A stretch of 43,997 bases of DNA from a virus: IMG/VR virus record IMGVR_UViG_3300020438_000076, positions 1 through 43,997 of that record; one strand, given 5' to 3'. The notes under the pieces were generated by a model that saw only the letters and a list, made by a program, of their open reading frames with translations, was not told the origin of the DNA and did no database searches. How positions within the stretch are numbered: the stretch's first letter is position 1; the number at the start of each line of letters is the position of its first letter. A program made the position numbers and the translations under genes. Below, piece after piece: positions 19,133 through 27,343 of this stretch.

Positions 19133-21136
19133 TTACTTTGTATATGATCTATTTGTTCTAGGGTATTTTACCCCAGAAACATCAGGATTTCTATTACCAA
19201 ATGTAGTTTGTTGGAGAGAACCACTTTCTAGTCTTTTCCTTTTTATAAAAAGGTATCTATTGTGGCTGGTTGAACCAAAAGTCTCCTTATCATCATTTTC
19301 AGATCCACTAGAACTCCCAACTTCAGGTAATGAATTTTCTTTTAAATATTGAAGAACTTCAGGAGTAGTGATATTAGGTTGATTTTGAGCAATACATGCT
19401 ATGACACCACAAACTTGTGGACTTGACATACTGGTTCCACTAATTGAAGCAAGGTAGTAATTAGAATCCCTTGAGTCAGCAACTACAGGACTATAACCTC
19501 CTTCACTAGTAGCACTGGATTGATCATAAACAGCAGAAATGATATCACTACCAGGACCCCAGATATCTACTCTTGATCCCCAATTGCTAAAGTTGGATTT
19601 ATATTCAGCAACTTTTGAACCAATTGATCCAACACAGATAACACCATCAGCAGATCCTGGTGATGAACCTCGTGAATGGTATGTTGTAGTGCTACCGTTA
19701 AGATAAGTATTGTTATAATCAGCATCACCTGAAACAGAACAATTCCAATAACTATTTCCAGCAGATGAAATGACAATTACACCGTCATCAATAGCATCTT
19801 GAATATCAGCATCTACTGCTGTCACTCTCAATGGAACCCTATACAAGTAACTACTAGCTGGAACAGGAATACCATTACTTTCTAATATTGCTTTTTTCTC
19901 AGAAGTAGTTCCACTAACAGAAGTAGTTGTCCCCCTATAAGTTACTGATGTAATATTCGAAAGGTAAGCACTATAAGTTCCTCGACTATAACCCCAACTA
20001 TGATTAGTGATTGTGGGATTTCTTCTGCCAGTTTCTGGGTTAATTGGTTTATTTTTATGAAAATGTCTCAAATAATCCCACAACTTTTCAGCCCAATCAC
20101 TTGTTCCTGATAACGTGGAAGAGAAAGCCATATTGTAAATATTAGCATCTCTTGCCCATCCTTGTGTATTGCCAGCAGCAGTTCCTGCTACATGAGATCC
20201 ATGATTAGTATTTGGTGAAGATCCACTAGAACTGTAAGAATAAGTACCGTTAGATCCATATCCTAATACTGAATTGTATTGATACCAGTTGAACTGAACA
20301 ACTCTAGATCCACCAGTTCCATCGGGGTTAACAGCGAATTCTACATGATTTGGGTTGACGTGTCCATCGACAATTACAACATCTACATTTTTTCCCGATA
20401 CATCTGTTACTATAGATTTATTTGTTATTCCAGATGTTGAATCACTACCCCAATTGCTTGTCTGAGCATTTACAGTAATTGTTCCGATCATACCAGAGTG
20501 AGCTCCACACTGATAATAATAGGTACCAGCAACATTGGGTGTCCAAGAAACGGTGCCACTTTGGGTTCCTTGATTTGTTGCTGCAGGATTGTTTACATTT
20601 GATCCCCCATTTGATACACGTATATAAAATGGATGACCACTTGCATTAACCACAAAATTAATAGTGTCACCAACACTGAGAGTAACAGATACATTATCAC
20701 CACTTACAGATCCATTTCTATCAGAACCACTTAAAGTATAAGCAGATGCTCCAGAGTTTGATACGTTAATACCATATGTCAATACAGAAGGGTATGATGT
20801 GTCACCTTTAATTACTCTATAAAGTCCCCAATTTTTATCATCACCAGCAAATGTTGATGTTGTTTTGTTAAAATCTCCAGTCTGTTCCCATAGATATTCA
20901 GGTACAATTCCTCTATCCTCTGCTGGACGTTCACAAGCAAGCACTCTAGGGTCTTTCCTAACCTCTACTGCTTCCTCTTCAGACAATGTGTAGTGGGTGT
21001 TACGACTTATCTCCCTTCTACTGACAAGATCAACTGCCCTGTCAGGAATATAAAGGGATCCTCCAGGAGTTTCTAGATCATCATATAAACTAACCAGGTC
21101 TTCTCTGTTTTTACAAGTTACTATGTATTCGTTCAT
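19133..21136 (-). CDS. Subtilisin-family (S8) serine protease with an embedded cupredoxin domain
   Basis: Residues 1-72 resemble an I9-type propeptide (MNEYIVTCKN ... VRKDPRVLACERP). Residues about 118-224 form a plastocyanin-like cupredoxin domain: strands around VSVTLSVGDTINFVV, then SGHPF with H168, and YYYQCGAHSGMIG with C210, H213 and M216, the complete type-1 copper ligand set. Residues 250-595 are the S8 domain: D257 in VVIVDGH, H312 in NHGSHVAG, N461 in SSAGN as the oxyanion residue, and S569 in SGTSMSSP. All catalytic residues are present, so it should be an active endopeptidase. There is no signal peptide, so it probably rides in the tail and may cut host surface protein, or process fibres during assembly (inference). 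The ATG overlaps the fibre gene stop (TAATG). Confidence 0.95.
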   Translation of the reverse strand: MNEYIVTCKNREDLVSLYDDLETPGGSLYIPDRAVDLVSRREISRNTHYTLSEEEAVEVRKDPRVLACERPAEDRGIVPEYLWEQTGDFNKTTSTFAGDDKNWGLYRVIKGDTSYPSVLTYGINVSNSGASAYTLSGSDRNGSVSGDNVSVTLSVGDTINFVVNASGHPFYIRVSNGGSNVNNPAATNQGTQSGTVSWTPNVAGTYYYQCGAHSGMIGTITVNAQTSNWGSDSTSGITNKSIVTDVSGKNVDVVIVDGHVNPNHVEFAVNPDGTGGSRVVQFNWYQYNSVLGYGSNGTYSYSSSGSSPNTNHGSHVAGTAAGNTQGWARDANIYNMAFSSTLSGTSDWAEKLWDYLRHFHKNKPINPETGRRNPTITNHSWGYSRGTYSAYLSNITSVTYRGTTTSVSGTTSEKKAILESNGIPVPASSYLYRVPLRVTAVDADIQDAIDDGVIVISSAGNSYWNCSVSGDADYNNTYLNGSTTTYHSRGSSPGSADGVICVGSIGSKVAEYKSNFSNWGSRVDIWGPGSDIISAVYDQSSATSEGGYSPVVADSRDSNYYLASISGTSMSSPQVCGVIACIAQNQPNITTPEVLQYLKENSLPEVGSSSGSENDDKETFGSTSHNRYLFIKRKRLESGSLQQTTFGNRNPDVSGVKYPRTNRSYTK

Positions 21137-22509
21137 TAGTCTTCCAACTTAACTACAGTTAAATCAACAGTAATTGCTGATGATGAGGTTTCATTATTTG
21201 TTACTGATAAGTAAATTGTACTTCCAGGGGTGCTATCGTTATTCCACCCAACAATACCAGGAGTCATTATAAAATTATTTGATCCACTAGATACTGAACG
21301 AGCTTCAGCAATTAAACCTGACCCTGGAAGTGGATCTTCTAGGTAAGATCTGTTAGCATCTGAAGTTCTGGATGTATCGTCAACATATAACCTCACCCAA
21401 GAAGCAGCACTGGTGCCAATTTTAAGAAGTCCATAGGATTTAAATCCAGTTATATTTAAATTAGTCGTTGCCCCAACTGATACAGATCCTGTAGTTGCTG
21501 TTACTACAGATCTTGAACTAAGTCCACCACCACCACCAACACCAGTAAGATTAGATCCATCACCATAATAGACCGCAGCAGATCCAGTGCTTGAACCAAA
21601 TGATTGACCAGAACCAACTGTAATATTACTACTTACATTTAAATTACCATTAATGTCTACACCATTTGAAGTAGTTGTAAGTCGTGTAACTTCTGCAGCC
21701 AGACCAGTAGAATAGTATAACGAGAGTCCACCTGTAGTTACAGTATTAGTGTTTGTTTTTAATAAAATAGATCCTTGATAACTCGTGATTCTGACATCAC
21801 CAGCAGCGCGCTGAACAATTTTACCACCAGTAAATGTATTCTGGAATGTTACATCTTGTGATCCACTAGGCGAAATACTAAAGGATCTACCTTCGAGTGT
21901 TATTGAATCGCTTTTCGACTCTCCTGTGATTTTTACACCACTAGTAGTGGTTTCAAGTTTTTCTGATCCTTGACCATATAGTGTAGTATATTGAGAAGCA
22001 CCTGTACCACCAGCAAGAATTGCAGAAGTAATACCAAGATTTACTGAAAATGCACTTCCATTCGTTCGTAAATCAAGACTATTTGAAGATCTGATTGTAT
22101 TACCTACACCAGCAGCACCAGTTTCAACCTGAAGAGTCGCTGGAGTATTTGAACTTGGATTGATGAAAAAAGCGTTTTGGAAAGTAGAAATACCAGACAC
22201 ATTCAGTCCACCACCAAAAGTAAGATTAGTATTAGTGGTAGCACCTCTACCAGTTACAGATGAGAGAGTGTCTGATTCTGATGTTAGATAACTAGAAAGA
22301 TCTGGTGGTGTATAAGAGAAGGCACCGCTTGAGTTGTCATAAGAAAGTGCTGCAGTCCCTACAGCACTTTGTGTTACAGATAGATTTGTAAGTCCGATAC
22401 CAGAACTAGGAGGAAGAGATGCCCATGAAGATCCATTCCACTCCCAAGTAATGTTTGATGCAGTGTATTGTTGTCCAACTGTAGGATTGGATGGAAATGA
22501 AATAGCCAT
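21136..22509 (-). CDS. 457-aa tail-fibre-like protein
   Basis: The N-terminus (FPSNPTVGQQYTASNITWEW then NGSSW) is a common start of phage fibre proteins. The middle (residues about 90-330) is a Ser/Thr/Gly-rich beta-repeat shaft with LNVSGISTFQNAFF, IRSSNSLDLRTNGSAFS and YYGDGSNLTGVGGGGG. The last ~115 residues form a distinct domain, with LNITGFKSYGLLKIGTSAAS, WVRLYVDDTSR and TPGIVGWNND. That domain recurs at the end of the 703-aa fibre. It is probably a tail fibre or adhesin whose C-terminal domain binds the host; the role is inferred from architecture. It is cotranscribed and translationally coupled with the downstream protease. Confidence 0.88.
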   Translation of the reverse strand: MAISFPSNPTVGQQYTASNITWEWNGSSWASLPPSSGIGLTNLSVTQSAVGTAALSYDNSSGAFSYTPPDLSSYLTSESDTLSSVTGRGATTNTNLTFGGGLNVSGISTFQNAFFINPSSNTPATLQVETGAAGVGNTIRSSNSLDLRTNGSAFSVNLGITSAILAGGTGASQYTTLYGQGSEKLETTTSGVKITGESKSDSITLEGRSFSISPSGSQDVTFQNTFTGGKIVQRAAGDVRITSYQGSILLKTNTNTVTTGGLSLYYSTGLAAEVTRLTTTSNGVDINGNLNVSSNITVGSGQSFGSSTGSAAVYYGDGSNLTGVGGGGGLSSRSVVTATTGSVSVGATTNLNITGFKSYGLLKIGTSAASWVRLYVDDTSRTSDANRSYLEDPLPGSGLIAEARSVSSGSNNFIMTPGIVGWNNDSTPGSTIYLSVTNNETSSSAITVDLTVVKLED

Positions 22510-22532
22510 ATTGATAGTCTAACCCTTATAGA

Positions 22533-22799
22533 TTATTTATTATAGTAACCGCGTGGATATTGTAACCCTTTATGTGGTCTTCTACCTAGTAAGAAACCAC
22601 GTTTAGTGGAATGATCTCCGGTAGCACCATTAGATAAATGACTAATTAAATAATTTGATGGGTTTGTTACTGTACTTTGAGATCTGGAAGTTCCTGAATA
22701 TGTTGGTGATATAAAACCAGTATTTGTATTTGCAATTAATTCTGTAGTTAAAGATACAGATACCGAACTAGTTAGATTTGAAAAAGTAAAATTTGCCAT
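22533..22799 (-). CDS. 88-aa small structural protein
   Basis: This 88-residue protein has a Ser/Thr/Asn-rich N-terminal two-thirds (FTFSNLTSSVSVSLTTELIA) and a basic C-terminus, KRGFLLGRRPHKGLQYPRGY. I recall similar small proteins with a GRRP...G..PRG..NK end in cyanophage tail-fibre clusters, with no assigned function. It could be a fibre connector or assembly helper (inference from context). Its ATG overlaps the TGA stop of the 799-aa gene by one base. Its 3' end overlaps the promoter of the 457-aa fibre. Confidence 0.8.
   Translation of the reverse strand: MANFTFSNLTSSVSVSLTTELIANTNTGFISPTYSGTSRSQSTVTNPSNYLISHLSNGATGDHSTKRGFLLGRRPHKGLQYPRGYYNK
22534..22541 (-). promoter_or_regulatory. 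Late promoter-like AATAAATA before the 457-aa fibre gene
   Basis: AATAAATA matches 7 of 8 positions of the late octamer, ends 24 nt before the ATG at 22509 and overlaps the stop of the 88-aa gene. Confidence 0.45.
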
Positions 22800-25198
22800 C
22801 AGGTAGTCCTCGCTAGGAATAGCATACCTTCACTAGAATTATTAGACACTCCATCTAAACCAGTTTGTTGTGATTGATATGATGCTTGGATAATCTCATA
22901 AATTTCAGATCCACTTATTGTAACTGTATCACCTGGTCTAAATTCTGTTAGTCCTGGAGTTGTTGCTACTTGTAGTAATACGAAATCATCTGGTATATAA
23001 TAAGGGCAAGGAATCATTTTATTTGAAATTGGAATAGTTTTGATAGGCTTGTAGTAATCTGCAGAAGAACTAACTGGCATATCGTGATACTTATCATATG
23101 TACTATTTCTATAATACACAACAACCTCATTTTGATCCGCGTCTTTGATATTATTTTTGTAATCATCATATGATCGATGAGGAGAATCCTTGCCGTATTG
23201 ATACCCTCTCAAATATCCATAATAAGCAGTTCTTGCCTGGGTATACCTGTCTACAGGTTCACCCACTGGATTAAAATACTGAGAATAACCACTGGCATAT
23301 CCAGGCATGTATGTTTCTATTCTCAATCCTTGCGTAATATTAGTTTTATATTCAGTAATTCCTGCTAAAAATACATCATCTAAATCAAATACACCATTAC
23401 CATATCCATCACCTAGATGAAAATTAAATGCCGCAAAAGGTTCAATTTTTTCATTGATTGTTTGAGTAAATTGAATAACTGCAAAATTTGGATCTTGAGG
23501 TGCTTGAGCTCTAAATGTTCTAATCTGCATTGGATATGCAGTTGGAGTTGAAGATGTACTTAAAACGTAACTATAATTAGTCGAAACTAGACCATTAAGA
23601 TCCTGTCTATCTAATCCCATATAACCAGTAAATTCTCCCCATTCGATGTTGTTTGTTTCGATGGTTGAAGATGTTCCTCTGTGGTTTAAAAACTCCCATC
23701 CGTTACCACATTGAACTTTTAACTCCCATTGGGTGCTGGCAGTACCCTCTAGGTATAACGAGTAAAATGTATTTGAATATTTTTTAGTGGAGTTGTTTTC
23801 TACATTGAGAACAGCAAAAGAACCTGTATCAGCTTTTTGATAGAGATTAGATCCACCACCCAATGTAGTTACCTTAATACCAGCAGTACCATCATATGCA
23901 TTGGTAGATGTTTCTGGTGTTGGGACACCAAATCTAATATCACCAGTCGTGGCAGTACCACCAACTAGTTCTCCTGGAATTGTAAATACATCATTATCAG
24001 ACCATCCAGTTCCAATACTATGGATGGTGATATTTCTTAAATGACCACTACTATATCCATATCTTTCAACTCTCAACTTAAGTTCTGATCTTCCACCAGA
24101 AGCAGGTACAGTATATTTCCAGTATGGATAATTGTTTATTTGAGATGCATAACTTTGTGTTACATTACCGGGAATAAGATTGATTACCCCTTTTGCATTT
24201 GCATTAGTTTCACTACAATAAATATATTTTACTGTACCATCTCCTCCAGGAATATCTGTAAGCGATGGATTGGTTATTGATGTAGGATAAAGAGGTTCTG
24301 ATTCTGATTGTGGATATGATTGAGTGTCCCATGTTAAATTAGTACCAGGAGCACAACTAATATTAGTAGTATTAGATCTGTAAGATATGGTATTGGTGGT
24401 AGATGTGTCTCTAGCTCCCTTAAGATGGGACTTGGGAGTAAATCCATATGTAGAATCATTATAAACAATTCTTTGATTAGTATTAAATGAATCTACATCT
24501 CGACACAGAGTAAAATTGGTTGCATTTCCTGCATCATTTTGAAATTCAATGTGATCACCTGTGTAAAGATTAATGTTAGCATTGACGTAATCAGTGCCTT
24601 GATCTTCTTGAGTGAAGCATTCAAATGTACCAGTGTATGTTGTATAACCATCAATATCAATCTTGACTCCATTGTTAGCATTTGATAATGTTGTGGCTAA
24701 ACTAAATCTATCTTTGTTTACTTTAATAATATAATATATCGTATTTTTAGTAATAGTCGTACCTAGATCATATGATGCATCTGTTTGTCCTTTTGCATAA
24801 CGTACAGCATCGCCCGTTGAAAATCCATGACGATCCGATCTGATCTCATCATTGGTTGTATCAACAAAAGTAGTGTTGTATAGATACTCTTCAACGTAGT
24901 GTTGAACGCGATAATTATTACCAGAAGCATCCGTTACACGATATTTTTGTATTTTATATGCACCCCAGTTAATCACTCCGGTATCGCCACCATTAGCCTG
25001 TTTAAGAGAACTTAATGACCCACCTATCTGGGTGGTGCCGCCCTGTGGAGACATAACAACTTGAGGAACTCCAGTTACAGATGATCCTGCATTCATTCCT
25101 AAATTACTCAATGCAGTTTCAAAGGCATCCATTAAATTTTGTTTTGTCCATCCAGAATTGCCATTGTTTACATCAATAACTGATTTTAAAACTGACAT
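22799..25198 (-). CDS. 799-aa virion structural protein of the fibre block
   Basis: The N-terminus (SVIDVNNGNSGWTKQNLMDA then FETAL) precedes a beta-rich body. Residues 124-182 hold an HGF-TGD module (HGFSTGDAVRYAKGQTD, then TIYYIIKVNKDRFSLATT), which also occurs three times in gp7. A GSGY-like element, GTGWSDNDVFTIPGE, lies near residue 410. The C-terminal third has FHLGDGYGNGVFDLDDVF and a Tyr-rich segment around YYGYLRGYQYGKDSPHRSYD. There is no recognised catalytic motif. It sits between two fibre genes and is probably a baseplate-proximal fibre or adaptor. I do not recognise a T4 counterpart. The start lies 4 nt after the 703-aa gene stop, with GGAG upstream. Confidence 0.85.
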   Translation of the reverse strand: MSVLKSVIDVNNGNSGWTKQNLMDAFETALSNLGMNAGSSVTGVPQVVMSPQGGTTQIGGSLSSLKQANGGDTGVINWGAYKIQKYRVTDASGNNYRVQHYVEEYLYNTTFVDTTNDEIRSDRHGFSTGDAVRYAKGQTDASYDLGTTITKNTIYYIIKVNKDRFSLATTLSNANNGVKIDIDGYTTYTGTFECFTQEDQGTDYVNANINLYTGDHIEFQNDAGNATNFTLCRDVDSFNTNQRIVYNDSTYGFTPKSHLKGARDTSTTNTISYRSNTTNISCAPGTNLTWDTQSYPQSESEPLYPTSITNPSLTDIPGGDGTVKYIYCSETNANAKGVINLIPGNVTQSYASQINNYPYWKYTVPASGGRSELKLRVERYGYSSGHLRNITIHSIGTGWSDNDVFTIPGELVGGTATTGDIRFGVPTPETSTNAYDGTAGIKVTTLGGGSNLYQKADTGSFAVLNVENNSTKKYSNTFYSLYLEGTASTQWELKVQCGNGWEFLNHRGTSSTIETNNIEWGEFTGYMGLDRQDLNGLVSTNYSYVLSTSSTPTAYPMQIRTFRAQAPQDPNFAVIQFTQTINEKIEPFAAFNFHLGDGYGNGVFDLDDVFLAGITEYKTNITQGLRIETYMPGYASGYSQYFNPVGEPVDRYTQARTAYYGYLRGYQYGKDSPHRSYDDYKNNIKDADQNEVVVYYRNSTYDKYHDMPVSSSADYYKPIKTIPISNKMIPCPYYIPDDFVLLQVATTPGLTEFRPGDTVTISGSEIYEIIQASYQSQQTGLDGVSNNSSEGMLFLARTT

Positions 25199-25202
25199 TT
25201 AA

Positions 25203-27314
25203 TTATTCTCCGATCTGTAGTGCTGTTAGTGTTACGGTAACTGTGGATGTTGACCCACTTCTATTTGTTACTGAAAGATAAATTGTAGTTGTTCTAGGAC
25301 TATCATTATTGAATCCCATAATACCAGGAGTAATTAATATAGATTCTGCTGTAGTAGTTCTTACTTCAGCAATAACACCACTACCAGGAGAAGGATCTGC
25401 TCCTTCACTTCTAGTTTGATCGGCATCTCTGGAAGTATCATCGGTGTATACTCTGACCCATGCCGCTGCGTCAGTTTCAATCTTAAATAATGAATACGCT
25501 TTATACCCTGTAATATTTAGTTCTGCGGTTGCGTCATCAGCGAGTGATGATGTAGTACCTGTAAGATCTTGAATCTGTGGTACACTAGAGCCTCCTGTAG
25601 CAGTAAGAACACCATTACCATCAATAGATAACCCAGAACCAATTTTAATGCCACCCAGAGTTCCTGATGATGCAATTGGTAGTGAATATCCACCGGGAGC
25701 AGCAGTGATATTACCATTAGCATCTAGTGTGATTGTAGTACCATCAGGAATTACACCACCAAGTGTAGATGTTGTAGCAGCAGGTAATGTATATGCAGAT
25801 GGAATAGATGGTTTGTTTAGGATTTGTGCTAATCCAGTAGTAGCATTCCAATCTGAGTTAACTGGATTAGTACTATTAATTGTAACTCTTTTATTAGAAC
25901 CATCCCAACTAATATCAGTTCCGTTGCTTCCTGTAAATTCAATAGTATCATCATTATTTGAAGCATCACGCAATGTAAGAATTGCATTGTTACTAGTTGT
26001 GTTTGAACCAAGTAAATCGTATGTAGTGCCTCCACCACCACCGCCACCACCAGTTACTACAGCGTCAATACTGTTATTGCTGTCATTATATGTAAAATTA
26101 ATGCCTGTATGAGTTCCATTAGCGAATAGTTGAGCCGTGGCATCTTGTGAATCTTCACCTGTAAAAGATCCTCCTCCACCACCAGAAGGTGCTCTAAATG
26201 TGAGAGTATTGTCATCGGTATATTCTACCGTAAGACCATCTGCACCAGCAAACGTAATCTCATCAGTAGTTCCAGCATTATCAGTTAATACTAATTTTGA
26301 ATTTGCATTTCCACTAGTACTCCCTGCAGAAATTGTATATGTAGAGTTTGCAATGTTCGCAGTCAAATCAAATTGAATCTCATCACCAGAATCACTAATT
26401 GCTAGTCCATTTCCTGCAACTAAAACAATTTGATCTGTAGTGCCGCCAGAATCTTCAAGTCTAATTATTTTTCTTGCATTATTCTCTGACGAAGTCCCTG
26501 CAGTGTAATCAAGAGCATTAATATTATAAGTAAGTTGACTATTACCTAAAAGTGTTGCAAAATCTGAAGACGTGGTACTATTTGTAGTTACCAATCTTTG
26601 ACTGGTCCAACTTACTCCATTGGAGTAATACATTACTCCAGTATCATCTGCATATGCAAATTTACTTTTTGAATTTGATACTATTGGGAATGACGATACA
26701 TCAGTATACAAAATTGATGAACCAGAACCAACTCCACCAGCGACAGTAATTGTTTTAGTTGATCCATTTCCTGATGCAACTACACCATCACCAACAAAAT
26801 TTAGTGAAGTTGCATTTGTAGGTAATGAAACACCTTCATCTCGAATATCGATTCCAGAAATACCTCCACCTCCACCTCCAGAGGTTCCACCAGCAGGGTT
26901 AGAATCTACCCAGACATTGGAGTAATAAACCTTCAACCTACCAGCATCACTCTCCCACCATAGATCACCTGAGTTGGGACTTGATGGTGGATTATCAGAA
27001 ATTGTTACATTAGCACCAGATGCTTGTCCAGTAATGGTTACATTACCAGTTGAACCACTCAATGATATATTGTCGCCAGCAGTTAGAGAAGTAACAACAC
27101 CAGAAACGGATATGGTTGCATTATCAGCTGAACCACTCAATGATATATTGTCGCCAGCAGTTAAAGAAGTAACAACACCAGAAAGGGTTGTTCCATCTCC
27201 AAGAAGATTATACAACTCATCAAAGTTGCTATTGATTTTAGTTGCTCCTGAGAGCAAACTATCCCCAGTACCATCATTAGGAGTTGTTCCTGTAGATATT
27301 CCTAGTCTAGACAT
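25203..27314 (-). CDS. 703-aa tail-fibre-like protein
   Basis: The N-terminus, TPNDGTGDSLLSGATKINSN followed by FDELY, is a common phage fibre attachment motif. Residues 45-70 and 71-96 are two nearly identical copies of a 26-residue unit, SGVVTSLTAGDNISLSGS plus a variable end. A Gly-rich linker near 150 and several beta repeats such as GTTDEITFAGADGLTVEYT form the shaft. The last ~115 residues (ITGYKAYSLFKIETDAAAWV, YTDDTSR, TPGIMGFNND) are paralogous to the end of the 457-aa fibre. It is probably a tail fibre with a C-terminal receptor-binding or trimer-tip domain (inference). It is the first gene after gp7, behind its own late promoter. Confidence 0.88.
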   Translation of the reverse strand: MSRLGISTGTTPNDGTGDSLLSGATKINSNFDELYNLLGDGTTLSGVVTSLTAGDNISLSGSADNATISVSGVVTSLTAGDNISLSGSTGNVTITGQASGANVTISDNPPSSPNSGDLWWESDAGRLKVYYSNVWVDSNPAGGTSGGGGGGISGIDIRDEGVSLPTNATSLNFVGDGVVASGNGSTKTITVAGGVGSGSSILYTDVSSFPIVSNSKSKFAYADDTGVMYYSNGVSWTSQRLVTTNSTTSSDFATLLGNSQLTYNINALDYTAGTSSENNARKIIRLEDSGGTTDQIVLVAGNGLAISDSGDEIQFDLTANIANSTYTISAGSTSGNANSKLVLTDNAGTTDEITFAGADGLTVEYTDDNTLTFRAPSGGGGGSFTGEDSQDATAQLFANGTHTGINFTYNDSNNSIDAVVTGGGGGGGGTTYDLLGSNTTSNNAILTLRDASNNDDTIEFTGSNGTDISWDGSNKRVTINSTNPVNSDWNATTGLAQILNKPSIPSAYTLPAATTSTLGGVIPDGTTITLDANGNITAAPGGYSLPIASSGTLGGIKIGSGLSIDGNGVLTATGGSSVPQIQDLTGTTSSLADDATAELNITGYKAYSLFKIETDAAAWVRVYTDDTSRDADQTRSEGADPSPGSGVIAEVRTTTAESILITPGIMGFNNDSPRTTTIYLSVTNRSGSTSTVTVTLTALQIGE
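27051..27184 (-). repeat. 56-bp tandem direct repeat inside the 703-aa fibre gene
   Basis: Bases 27051-27106 and 27129-27184 match at 55 of 56 positions, with a period of 78 bp (26 codons). They encode two SGVVTSLTAGDNISLSGS units. Identity at the DNA level points to recent duplication or gene conversion. Confidence 0.9.
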
Positions 27315-27335
27315 TTTTCTTTGATTACCTTTTTA

Positions 27336-27343
27336 TATTTAGA
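27336..27343 (-). promoter_or_regulatory. Late promoter-like TCTAAATA before the 703-aa fibre gene
   Basis: TCTAAATA (7 of 8) ends 21 nt before the ATG at 27314. Its TAA is the stop codon of gp7 at 27339-27341, the same promoter-stop fusion seen before gp13. Confidence 0.5.

Noticed and set aside
20465-20785. Possible plastocyanin (petE) auxiliary metabolic gene
   Set aside because: The cupredoxin segment is in frame within the protease gene, has no start, signal peptide or stop of its own, and is therefore a domain rather than a photosynthesis gene.
25648-26112. Open frame of 154 codons on the plus strand
   Set aside because: It lies wholly antisense to the 703-aa fibre gene and reflects the Pro/Val-rich reverse reading of Gly/Thr-rich codons. 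No family pattern or ribosome site supports it. Other plus-strand frames in the window are rejected for the same reason.
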